64,000 nucleotides of DNA. It comes from Myxocyprinus asiaticus. Lineage: Eukaryota > Chordata > Actinopteri > Cypriniformes > Catostomidae. The DNA lies in the NCBI RefSeq assembly GCF_019703515.2, contig NC_059368.1:35118735-35182734 (forward strand), given 5' to 3'. How positions within the stretch are numbered: position 1 is the stretch's first letter; each line of letters opens with the position of its first letter. Below the pieces are notes generated by a model, which worked only from the letters and a program-made list of their open reading frames with translations, was not told the origin of the DNA and searched no databases. Made by a program: the position numbers and the translations under genes. Of the stretch, positions 35,580 to 45,062 are shown piece after piece.

Positions 35580-37277
35580 CTACCACTCCCCCCCATTCCT
35601 GGAAAGGAAGTCGGCAACAGCCATCTGCGCCCCCGGTCTGTGGACCACCTTGAACTTAAATGGCTGAAGAGCCAGATACCAATGGGTGATCTGGGCGTTA
35701 GTATCTTTCATGCGGTGGAGCCACTGGAGTGGGGCGTGATCCGAGCAGAGGGTGAAGGCCCGCCCCAGCAGGTAGTATCAGAGAGTGAGGACCGCCCACT
35801 TGATGGCGAGACACTCCTTTTCCACGGTGCTGTACTTAGTTTCCCTTAACGAGAGCTTACGGCTAATGTACAGCACCGGGCGCTCCTCCCCCTCCACCAC
35901 CTGCGAGAGTATGGCCCCCAGCCCCCTGTCTGAAGCATCTGTCTGTAAAACAAAAGGGAGAGAGAAGTCAGGTGAATGTAAAAGCGGCCCCCCGCAAAGT
36001 GCGGCTTTAACTTGCGTGAATGGCCGTTGACACTGCTTCGTCCACTGGACCGGATCTGGAGCTCCCTTTTAAGTGAGATCAGTCAGCGGGCTGGTGACGT
36101 CCGAATAATTAGGCACGAACCTTCTATAATAGCCAGCCAGCCCCAGGAACTGTCTCACCCCCTATTTGGTCTTGGGTCTCGGGCAGGTCGCAATTGCCGC
36201 TGCCTTGTCAATTTGGGGACGCACCTGCCCGTGGCCCAAGTGGAACCCCAGATACCGTACCTCCACCCGTCCAATCGCACACTTCTTCGGATTCGCTGTG
36301 AGTCCCGCTGGGCGCAGTGATCTCAGAACCGCCCTCAGATGTTGCATGTGCCGCTGCCAATCATTGCTATAAATAACAATGTCGTCTAAATAGGCAGTGG
36401 CGTAAGCTGAATGCGGTCTGAGGATTCGGTCCATGAGACGCTGAAACGTAGCCGGGGCTCCAAACAAACCGAACGGAAGTGTCACAAATTGGTGTAATCC
36501 AAACGGTGTGGAGAAGGCGGTTTTCTCACGGGAAATTGGTGTCAAGGGGATCTGCCAATAACCCTTCGTCAAATCCAATGTCGAATAAAAACGAGCAGTG
36601 CCCAACCGATCGAGCAACTCATCAACACGAGGCATTGGATACGCATCAAATTTAGACACCGCGTTGACTTTTCTATAATCCACACAGAATCGCACAGACC
36701 CTTCGCTCTTAGGCACTAGAACAACAGGGCTGGACCAATCACTGTGGGATTCTTCTATTACCCCTATATCAAGCATCGCATCCAATTCTTCCCGAACGAT
36801 TTTCTTCTTGTGTTCAGGTAATCGATAGGGGCGGCTACGTACCACGACCCCCGGCTCGGTCTCGATGTGGTGATGGATGAGGTTTGTACATCCCGGTAGA
36901 GGGGAGAACACATCTGCAAACTCCTGTTGCAACCTAGCAACCTCCGCGAGTTGGCTCGGTGAGAGGTGGTCTCCGCAAATGACCGGGGTGAACTGATTAT
37001 GTTTTGAACTCACCTCCGGTCCGAGCTCCGCCTTCTCGGGAACTACCGTAGCCAACGTCACGGGGACCGCCTCCCTCCACAATTTCAGGAGATTGAGGTG
37101 GTATATTTGACGTGCGTCCCCTCTATCGGTTCGTTTAACCTCATAATCGAGATCTCCCACTCGTCGTGTGACCTCAAAGGGTCCTTGCCACTTGGCGAGT
37201 AATTTAGAGCTCGATGTGGGAAGCAATACAAGCACTTTATCTCCCGGTGCAAATTCCCTTAGCAGAGTTCCCGTCAT
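35580..37277 (-). pseudogene. Gmr1-type pol: integrase C terminus, reverse transcriptase, RNase H
   Basis: From 37277 the frame gives the integrase C-terminal domain (LREFAPGDKVLVLLP, KWQGPFEV, YHLNLLKLW). RT follows without a protease between: VRSRPYRLPEH, VPKSEGSVRFCVDYRKVN, FYSTLDLTKGYWQIPL and catalytic YLDDIVIYS. The frame stops at a TAG (36164-36162) after RPKTK; RT thumb and RNase H continue in frame (FLGLAGYYRRFVPNY, LQTDASDRGLGAILSQ, STVEKECLAIKWA). A second stop, TGA at 35780-35778, stands where CGA is expected. The natural end is a TAG at 35582-35580, just before the purine tract. A frameshift near 37265 separates it from the integrase core. Confidence 0.9.
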
Positions 37278-38735
37278 ACAGTCGGCGCTGTCGTTCTTGA
37301 GCTTGGAGCAAATTCTCCTGTGTTAGTTGCCCCAAGGTGTGGAGTTTTGCTCTAAGATCAAGAACATACTGAATTTCATTTTTACTGTTTGAAGGTCCTT
37401 CCTCCCAGGCCTCTCGCAATACATCAAGCACGCCGCGTGGGCGTCGCCCATACAGCAGCTCGAATGGGGAGAAGCCATTGGAGGCTTGCGGGACATCTCG
37501 TACTGTAAATAACAGGGGGTCGAGCCATTTATCCCAATTTCTAGAATCATTGTGCACGAACTTACGAATCATGTTTTTGAGGGTTTTATTAAATCGTTCC
37601 ACCAGGCCATCCGTTTGAGGATGGTATACACTGGTGCGAATCGATTTAATATTTAACAACTCGTACAGTTCGCGTAGTGTTCGTGACATAAATGTTGTGC
37701 CTTGATTGGTGAGGATTTCTTTCGGAATCCCCACCCGGGAGATTATTTTGAAGAGTGCCTCCGCAACACTGCGTGCTGAGATGTTGCGAAGAGGCACTGC
37801 TTCCGGATATCACGTTGCATAGTCCACTAGGACCAATACAAAGCGATGTCCGCGTGCTGACCGTTCTAATGGCCCAACGAGGTCCATTCCAATTCTCTCA
37901 AAGGGGACCTTGATCAAAGGGAGAGGGCGCAATGGCGCTTTTGGGGTGGCCGGTGGGTTAACCAGTTGGCATTCGCAGCAAGCCGCACACCACCTGCGGA
38001 CATCGCCACCAATGCCCGGCCAATAGAAATGGGCTATTAGACGGTTCAGTGTTTTCCTTTCTCCTAGGTGACCCGCCATGGGATTATAATGAGCCGCCTG
38101 GAATACCATTTCCCGACGGCTCCTTGGAATCAAAAGTTGGGTTGTATCCTCTTTGGTCCGAGTGTCCTGTGTCACTCGATACAACCGCTCATTTATAATT
38201 GCAAAATAGGGGTATGAAAGGGCGATGTCCGGCTGGAGTCGTTGACCATCGATAACTCTCACTTGGTCAAAGGCGTGTTTGAGGGTTTCGTCTCGCAACT
38301 GCTCCAAAGGGAAATCCCCCTCAGGGAATTCCCTGAGAAGGGGAGGGGCTGCAGCCTCTCCCCCTATCTCGTCATTATGACGTGGAGCTGTCGAGGATGG
38401 CCCCGGCTCCGCCTCCCCTGCCAGAGCATCGCACATTGCACATCTCCCAAACTTTATACAGGACCCATCCGTGCAAATTCCCTTTAATAAAGCTCTAAAG
38501 TCAGGCCAGTCTGTCCCCAAAATCAGCGGTTGGGTGAGGCGGGAACTAACCACGGCCTCCACTCTATGCTTTTTCCCCCGGAATTTAATCGTCAGGGTCA
38601 CCACCGGATACTTGTGAATATCCCTGTGTACACATTTCACCTTCACCGTTTTAGTTGTGACCAATGCCTCGGGTTGAACCAAGCGTTGGTGGATAGTGGT
38701 TTGATTACACCCGGTGTCCACCAACGCTTGGTGGC
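37237..38735 (-). pseudogene. Gmr1-type pol: protease and integrase core
   Basis: The frame enters with ALVDTGCNQT, the aspartic protease site (Asp-Thr-Gly) at about 38727, and the flap/C-terminal block PLILGTDWP. The integrase zinc domain follows (AAHYNPMAGHLGERKT, WCAACCECQ giving the His-His-Cys-Cys set). The core has GMDLVGPL (first Asp), then an in-frame TGA (37812-37810) where CGA would fit, then the second Asp block (ILTNQGTTFMS, so Asp reads Asn) and SVYHPQTDGLVERFNKT with the Glu. The protein order protease-integrase is seen directly. The Asp-to-Asn change and the stop make the integrase non-functional. Confidence 0.9.
38678..38732 (-). promoter_or_regulatory. Perfect 16-bp hairpin at the gag-pol junction
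   Basis: 38678-38693 and 38717-38732 are exact reverse complements separated by a 23-nt loop. The gag stop codon lies in the loop (38707-38705) and the protease DTG codons overlap the stem. A role in recoding is inference; no canonical slippery heptamer was found just upstream. Confidence 0.5.
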
Positions 38736-39421
38736 CGGATAGCTTCCTCCAGCGACGCCGGGCGGTGGCACTGGACCCACTCCGCCATCCCTTTTGGCAG
38801 TTGATGTGTTAATTGCTCCAGTACCACCTGGTCGATGATTGCGTCGACGCTGCGGTCCCCCGCTAGCAACCATCTTCGGCAGGTGTCGCAGAGCCGTTGT
38901 GCAAAGGCAAACGGGCAGTCGGAGTTCTCCAACTTCAGGCTCCGGAAGAGCTGACGACTTTTTTCCGGACTCCGACCAACCCGTTGCAGGATGGCTTTTT
39001 TTAAGTCTCCGTAGGCCAGGAGGCTCATCGCTGGTAGTTGTTGAGCCACAAGCTGGGCTTCCCCGGACAGTAGCGGAATGAGTCGGGCCGCCCACTGGTC
39101 GAGCGGCCAGCCCCAGATCTCAGCAGTGCGTTCAAAAAGATCCAGGAACGCCTCTGGGTCGTCCGCCACCCCCATCTTTTGTAACGCAGGTGAGGGTAAC
39201 AGCGTGTGGGTGTCCGGGGTCGCGGCTGGGGATGCCTCCTGGCTGAGAAGGCTCCGGATCACCTGTCGGTCCTCTGCTTGAGCGCGCATGAGCTCCACAA
39301 AGCGGCGGTCTTGATCTTGCTGAAGCTCAAGCAGGAATTGCTGGTGGCTCCGATGTAGGCCAGCGAGGGCCTGGAGGATCTCCGCCAACTGGGAGGACTC
39401 TATGGGGCGACTTCCATCCAT
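38705..39421 (-). CDS. Gmr1-type gag with SCAN-like domain
   Basis: A 238-residue frame from the ATG at 39421. The N-terminal 60 residues are a coiled-coil-like helix (LAEILQALAGLHRSHQQFLL). Residues about 85-215 form a SCAN-like capsid fold: VADDPEAFLDLFERTAEIWG, WAARLIPLLSGEAQLVAQQL, LKKAILQRVG, FAQRLCDTCRRWL, VLEQLTHQLPKGMAEWVQ. SCAN domains of vertebrate zinc-finger proteins are thought to derive from Gmr1-like gag, which fits. The frame ends soon after RPASLEEAI with no Cys-His knuckle, and the protease begins at once in another frame, so the knuckle region is probably deleted here. The product would be capsid-like and cytoplasmic. Confidence 0.85.
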   Translation of the reverse strand: MDGSRPIESSQLAEILQALAGLHRSHQQFLLELQQDQDRRFVELMRAQAEDRQVIRSLLSQEASPAATPDTHTLLPSPALQKMGVADDPEAFLDLFERTAEIWGWPLDQWAARLIPLLSGEAQLVAQQLPAMSLLAYGDLKKAILQRVGRSPEKSRQLFRSLKLENSDCPFAFAQRLCDTCRRWLLAGDRSVDAIIDQVVLEQLTHQLPKGMAEWVQCHRPASLEEAIRPPSVGGHRV

Positions 39422-39437
39422 TTTTAACCAAACTTCA

Positions 39438-39457
39438 GTTCCTGGGTTTCGGCACCA
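39438..39457 (-). promoter_or_regulatory. Primer-binding site for tRNA-Phe
   Basis: On minus, TGGTGCCGAAACCCAGGAA lies one base from the 5' LTR. Its complement CCTGGGTTTCGGCACCA matches the 3' end of vertebrate tRNA-Phe (acceptor GCCGAAA) with one T-arm difference, judged from memory. Confidence 0.75.
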
Positions 39458-39458
39458 G

Positions 39459-39816
39459 TGTAAAGAGGAGGCGAGAAGCAGCTTTCCTGGTTCAGGTAAG
39501 TGTTTTATTCTCCTTACTGCAGCAAATACACTCTTTCAGGGCTTTCCCAATGTTCATTAATTCACTCTCAAAGTAAACAAAGTATTTTACAAAAATAAAC
39601 TCTCAGCTATGCTATGATAAACTTCCTGACTTCACAATAGGGTCTCTGGTGCCCAGGCTCTCTCTCTCGTCTACTTGCGGTCTGGCTGTATTTATGCCGC
39701 TCTCCCCGTGCTCACTGAAATTAGAGACAGGTGTTAGACATAATTTAGCTCAGGTGTAAGCGCCCTTACCGCTTTCTCTCTCCGGAGAGATGCTTGACCA
39801 CGCCCCTGCTGCCACA
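39459..39816 (-). repeat. 5' LTR of the Gmr1-type element
   Basis: 358 bp, two substitutions from the other LTR. Followed on plus by the CAGTG duplication at 39817-39821. Confidence 0.95.
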
Positions 39817-40016
39817 CAGTGAATAAACGTTAGTGAATAAATCTGCATCACTTATAAACGACATATATGATTTATTAATGCATGGGATCTAACATTTTAT
39901 TAATTAATTTTCTTAAAACTAACTGAGAAGGCTGAGTCAGTAGTCGACTGTCATATATAAAAAATAATACTATTGAAATAAATTACAGAACTTTAAATAA
40001 TTTAGCAAAATCATTG

Positions 40017-40766
40017 TGTAACAGTTTGGGAAAAACGGAGTAACAAACAACAAAATTTAATCAAACAGAACATCAAACATAAACACACACATAGAGCTCC
40101 CGCGTGTGTGTCTCTCTCTCTCTCTCTCTGGCGTCCCCGGCTCTTCCCTTTATCTCCCTCCCACTGATTAGGCAACTCAGTGCCGGGCATGTTTCCTCAT
40201 GGCCCAGACAAGGGAGATGCTGCCCTTCTCTTCCGAGAGACGAGGGGAGGTAGGGGGAGAGAGAAAGAGCAAATGGGAGAGAGAGAGAGAGAGAGAGAGA
40301 AAGAAATGCTCTTCTTCGGCTCCTGCAGGCATGCCGCCCATCCGGTCCTCAGCTGCTCCTCTGTCCCCTGGCGGACAGCAATGGCTCCTCTGCTTCCTGG
40401 CAGATGGCAACAGCTCTTCCTCCTCCTGTTGGATGGCAGCGGCTCCTGCGCTTCCCGGTGGACGGCAGCAGCGAGTTCTCCCAGACAGTGTGCCCTTCGT
40501 CCTTTCCCAGGTTTCGGGACCAGTGTAACAGTTCGGGAAAGGAGGATGCGGGAACCGGAGTATCAAACATCAAAACTTTAATCAAACAGAACATCAAAAT
40601 GAAAACCCATCAACATAAACACACACAGAGCGGCCGTGTGTGTGTGTCTCTCTCTCTCTCTCTCTCTGGCATCCCCAGCTCTTCCCTGATCTCCCTCCCA
40701 CTGATTAGGCAACTTAGTGTCGGGCGTGTATCCTCATGGCCCGGCCACACCCTCCTCCTCGTCACA
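40017..40766 (-). mobile_element. Short non-coding LTR element (TRIM-like)
   Basis: Two related direct repeats, 40017-40208 and 40524-40766, both start TGTAACAGTT and share TAATCAAACAGAACATCAAA and CTCCCTCCCACTGATTAGGC. Between them are about 315 bp with no protein domain. Beside the right repeat the minus strand reads TGGTCCCGAAACCTGGGA, placed like a primer-binding site. Flanks are CATTG (40012-40016) and GATTG (40767-40771), four of five matching. This is the layout of a terminal-repeat element in miniature that depends on another element. The primer site resembles that of the nearby Gmr1-type element. Confidence 0.7.
40354..40469. repeat. Four tandem 29-bp units
   Basis: Units begin at 40354, 40383, 40412 and 40441, each of the form GGCTCCTCTGC...GATGGCAAC with scattered changes. 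A 29-bp period is not a multiple of three, so the array is unlikely to be coding. Confidence 0.85.
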
Positions 40767-41068
40767 GATTGCTTCCCATCATCTTTAATGTTGACACACA
40801 CCTTCGATTTCCCAACTCGGAAACTTGTGTATCATCTTTAATTCTGAATTTCTCACTCATTAATATGACTTTGCTGGGTCATTCATTTGCTTGGAACTCG
40901 TAATTATGATAATTCCAACTCCACTTGAAGGGCACATGAATTCTAGTGGCATTACATTGCACTTTCTGACTTTTCGACTTCCTGAGTTGAATGGAACACA
41001 GCATTACACCACTATTACACTATATACATCAAAATACTTTTACTTTAGTAGCAAAATGACATATGATA
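40767..41068. other. No gene recognised
   Basis: Short spacer between the TRIM-like element and a MITE. Confidence 0.5.
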
Positions 41069-41570
41069 TTAAAGGAATATTCTGGGTTCAATATAAGTAA
41101 GCTCAATCGACAGCATTTGTGGCATAATAGTGATTACCACAAAAAATGACTTCATCTCGTTTCAGTGTGGCATTTACAATAGATGTAAATGGGTCCAGTT
41201 TTTGGAGGGTTTAAATGCAGAAATGTAAAGCTTATAATGTTATAATAACACAACTCATGTATTATTTGAGCTGTAAAGTTGTTCAAATCTTAGATTACCA
41301 GGATTACTGGGTTTGCATTATGTCATCATGGCAACAGAGTTGTAAAATTGGGCATATGTTTAGACAGAAAAGGATAGTAAGCAATTTTATCACACTAGAA
41401 TCATGTTAACATGCATATTGTTTATGTATTGTGGCAATACTTTTGAAACGTTTATGGGAGTATTTTAATGTTTATGGATTGGCTGCATTATTTTTTATGG
41501 TAATCACATTTTATGCCACAAATGCTGTTGATTGAGTTTAACTTGTATTGAACCCAAAATATTCCTTTAA
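41069..41570. mobile_element. MITE with TTAA ends
   Basis: Termini TTAAAGGAATATTCTGGGTT and its reversed relative (CAAAATATTCCTTTAA) at 41555-41570. The inverted similarity extends over about 80 bp (CAGCATTTGTGGCATAA left; complement right). TTAA sits at both ends. No coding sequence. Confidence 0.8.
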
Positions 41571-41861
41571 GACTTGTTTCTAGAGATATTTTATCAAATT
41601 TTGTAAGGTTTATGCTCAAAACAAGAAAAAACTATTTGCGAATGGTGTATAATCTTGTTTTCCCTTTGTATTAAGCTGTTTTTTCTTTAACTTTTGGCAA
41701 GTTTCAAGCATAAACCTCACTAACGTTTAATGGAAAATTAGACTCAATATTGAAATACAGAATAAGATTTCTTTTTTTTTTTTTTTTTTGTCAGTGTCAG
41801 GCTGGGGTTAGGGTCTTTAACAACAATGAAAATGGAAAAGATAGGGATAGAGCTAGAATTA
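41571..41861. other. No gene recognised
   Basis: AT-rich spacer with a poly-T run at 41770-41789, ending at the TA that precedes the Tc1 fragment. Confidence 0.5.
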
Positions 41862-42108
41862 CAGTGCATCCAGAAAGTATTCACAGCGCTTCACTTTTTC
41901 CACATTTTGTTATGTTACAGCCTTATTCCAAAATGGATTAAATTCATTATTTTCCTCAAAATTCTACAAACAATACCCCATAGTGACAACATGAAAGAAG
42001 TTTGTTTGAAATCTTTGCAAATTTATTAAAAATTATACAAATTATAAAAAAATCACATGTACATAAGTATTCACAGCCTTTCCTCAATACTTTGTTGAAG
42101 CACCTTTG
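41862..42108. mobile_element. Tc1-like fragment, copy B (left terminus only)
   Basis: Begins CAGTGCATCC after a TA and matches the left ends of copies A and C for 247 bp up to GAAGCACCTTTGG. It is then joined directly to the outer edge of the inverted duplication arm. No right terminus in place. Confidence 0.9.
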
Positions 42109-42793
42109 GTGTGCATGACAAATACATGTTCCTCTTTATTATCCGAGTCATCTACTGAAGGCTTCAGCCATAGCAGAATGGCTGATGGTTTATGAAGACT
42201 GATGGCATCCAGCACACGCAATGCCGTACGCAATGACGGAGCTCGTCTGCATTAACATCAATGACCATCCCCACTGACCCCAGAACAGTGCTGACATCTC
42301 ACAGTGTGACCATCTGCACAAGGTCAACATAAAGAGGCACTTACGTCAGATCATTTGAGCGCTGCTGCTCGACCTTATCGTCGTGAAATAGTTCCTCCAC
42401 TCTGAGATCAGAAGGACAGTGTAAAGTGTTCGACTGGTCAGCAGAGGTTACCAGGGTTCAGTGTAGTTTGTCATACAGTAGAGAAGATTGTGGATGTAAT
42501 AATTCTTTTACATTTCCTGCCGGCCAGCTAAGGGCTTTTATTTTTATTCTTCCCCCATCCTTCTCTTCCTCCTCTGTCTATGTTCTTGGTCTGAGCATCA
42601 CATCTGCTATTGATCAGGTTGGTTGTGAGATAGATTTGTCAAATCCACCTACAGTGACAGATATTTAGTCTAATATTACTGAAGCTAACATTCAATTTAA
42701 GGCAAAGCAGCATTGCAGTCACTGTGGTTTTTCATTAAGTAAAATTAACATGTTTTGTTGGTCCTGGAACAACATTCCAATCATAAAACCATA
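42109..42793. repeat. Left arm of large inverted duplication
   Basis: Reverse complement of 44383-45062 with roughly 3-4 % substitutions by eye and a few indels. The outermost 12 bases (GTGTGCATGACA) equal, in reverse, the first 12 bases of the LTR at 45051. The inner end is the TA next to Tc1 copy C. The unique content (for example CGACCTTATCGTCGTGAAAT) belongs to no family I recognise, and the 80-codon frame 42426-42668 has no recognisable domain. Confidence 0.9.
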
Positions 42794-44382
42794 CAGTGCA
42801 TCCGGAAAGTATTCACAGCGCTTCACTTTTTCCACATTTAGTTATGTTATTACCTTATTCCAAAATGGATTAAATTCATTATTTTCCTCAAAATTCTACA
42901 AACAATACCCCATAATGACAACGTGAAAGAAGTTTGTTTGAAATCTTTGCAAATTTATTAAAAATAAAAAACGACAAAAAATCACATGTACATAAGTATT
43001 CACAGCCTTTGCTCAATACTTTGTTGAAGCACCTTTGGCACCAATTACAGCCTCAAGTCTTTTTGAGTATGATGCTACAAGCTTGGCACACCTATTTTGG
43101 GGCAGTTTCTCCCATTCTTCTTTGCAGGACCTCTCAAGCTCCATCAGGTTGGATGGGGAGCGTCGGTGCACAGCCATTTTCAGATCTCTCCAGAGATGCT
43201 CAATCGGGTTCAAGTCTGGGCTCTGGCTGGGCCACTCAAGGACATTCACAGAGTTGTCCCGGAGCCACTCCTTTGTTATCTTGGCTGTGTGCTTAGGATC
43301 GTTGTCCTGTTGGAAGATGAACCTTCGCCCCAGTCTGAGGTCCAGAGCACTCTGGAGCAGGTTTTCATCAAGGATGTCTCTGTACATTGCTGCATTCATC
43401 TTTCCCTCGATCCTGACTAGTCTCCCAGTTCCTGCCACTGAAAAACATCCCCACAGCATGATGCTGCCACCACCATGCTTCACTGTAGGGATGGTATTGG
43501 CCAGGTGATGAGTGGTGCCTGGTTTCCCCCAGGCATGATGCTTGCCATTCAGGCCAAAGAGTTCAGTCTTTGTTTCTCATTGTCTGAGAGTCCTTCACGT
43601 GCCTTTTGGCAAACTCCAGGCGGGCTGTCATGTGCCTTTTACTGAGGAGTTGCTTCTGTCTGGCCACTCTACCATACAGGCCTGATTGGTGGAGTGCTGC
43701 AGAGATGGTTGTTCTTCTGGAAGGTTCTCCTCTCTCCACAGAGAAATGCTGGAGCTCTGTCAGAGTGACCATCGGGTTCTTGGTCACCTCCCTGACTAAG
43801 CCCCTTCTCCCCCGATCGCTCAGTTTGGCCAGGCGGCCAGCTCTAGGAAGAGTCCTGGTGGTTCCAAACTTCTTCCATTTACGGATGATGGAGGCCACTG
43901 TGCTCACTGGGACCTTCTATGCTGCAGAAATGTTTCTGTACCCTTCCCCAGATCTATGCCTCGATACAATCCTGTCTCGGAGGTCTACAGACAATTCCTT
44001 GGACTTCATGGCTTGGTTTGTGCTCTGACATGCACTGTTAACTGTGGGACCTTATATAGACAGGTGTGTGCCTTTACCACAGGTGGACTCCAATCAAGTT
44101 GTAGAAACATCTCAAGGATGATCAGTGGAAACAGGATACACCTGAGCTCAATTTTGAATGTCATGGCAAAGGCTGTGAATACTTATGTACATGTGATTTT
44201 TTCATTTTTTATTTTTAATAAATTTGCAAAGATTTCATACAAACTTCTTTCACGTTGTCATTATGGGGTATTGTTTGTAGAATTTTGAGGAAAATAATGA
44301 ATTTAATCAATTTTGGAATAAGGCTGTAACATAACAAAATGTGGAAAAATTGAAGCGCTGTGAATACTTTCCGGATGCACTG
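42794..44382 (-). mobile_element. Tc1-like transposon, copy C
   Basis: A 1589-bp element with inverted CAGTGCATCC termini and TA on both sides (42792-42793, 44383-44384). The flanks read CATAAAACCA-TA on the left and TA-TGGTTTTATG on the right, which are reverse complements. The element therefore sits in the exact middle of a palindrome. Closely similar to copy A. Confidence 0.9.
43013..44009 (-). pseudogene. Tc1 transposase lacking its first catalytic Asp (copy C)
   Basis: Minus-strand relative of the 15937-16933 frame. A base loss near 43930 shifts the first part, so the open frame begins at MSTVASIIRKWKKFG (43907). It stops after DSQTMRNKD at 43563, with the same missing first-Asp block as copy A. 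The C-terminal part (43483-43013) keeps [11 protein letters not shown] and [11 protein letters not shown] at DD34E spacing. Confidence 0.9.
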
Positions 44383-45062
44383 TATGGTTTTATGATTGGA
44401 ATGTTGTTCCAGGACCAACAAAACATGTTAATTTTATTAAATGAAAACCACAGTGACTGCAATGCTGCTTTGCCTTAAACTGAATGTTAGCTTCAGTAAT
44501 ATTAGACTAAATATCTGTCACTGTAGGTGGATTTGACAAATCTATCTCACAACCAACCTGATCAATAGCAGATGTGATGCTCAGACCAAGAACATAGACA
44601 GAGGAGGAAGAGAAGGATGGGTGAAGAATAAAAAAGCCCTTAACTGGCCGGCAGGAAATGTAAAAGAATTATTACATCCACAATCTTCTTTACTGTATGA
44701 CAAAGTACACTGAACCCTGGTAACCTCTGCTGACCAGTCGAACACTTTACGCTGTCCTTCTGATCTCAGAGTGGAGGAACCATTTCACGACGATAAGGTC
44801 GAGCAGCAGCGCTCAACTGATCTGACATAAGTGCCTCTTTATGTCGACCTTGTGCAGATGGTCACACTGTGAGACGTCAGCACTGTTCTGGGGTCAGTGG
44901 GGATGGGCACTGATGTTAATGCAGACGAGCTCCGTCACTGCCTACGGCATTGCGTGTTCTGGATGCCATCAGTCTTCATAAACCATCAGCCATTCTGCTA
45001 TGGCTGAAGCCTTCAGTAGATGACTCGGATAATAAAGAGGAACATGTATTTGTCATGCACAC
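44383..45062. repeat. Right arm of large inverted duplication
   Basis: Reverse complement of 42109-42793. The last 12 bases (45051-45062) are the start of the sushi-type LTR, so the duplicated segment ran from the Tc1 insertion point into the LTR. Confidence 0.9.

Larger units (their letters stand above)
35179..39816 (-). mobile_element. Gmr1-type Ty3/gypsy retrotransposon, complete structure
   Basis: A 4638-bp element with 358-bp LTRs (TGTAAAG to GCCACA on plus), flanked by CAGTG on both sides. On the minus strand it has a primer-binding site, gag, protease, integrase, reverse transcriptase, RNase H and a purine tract before the 3' LTR. Integrase upstream of RT is the Ty1/copia-like order that defines the Gmr1 group within Ty3/gypsy. 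Only two LTR differences (35408 vs 39688; 35527 vs 39807) point to recent insertion. The coding region nevertheless carries three nonsense codons and a frameshift. Confidence 0.9.

Noticed and set aside
36012..36372. Plus-strand ORFs inside the Gmr1-type element
   Set aside because: Antisense to RT with clear catalytic motifs on minus.
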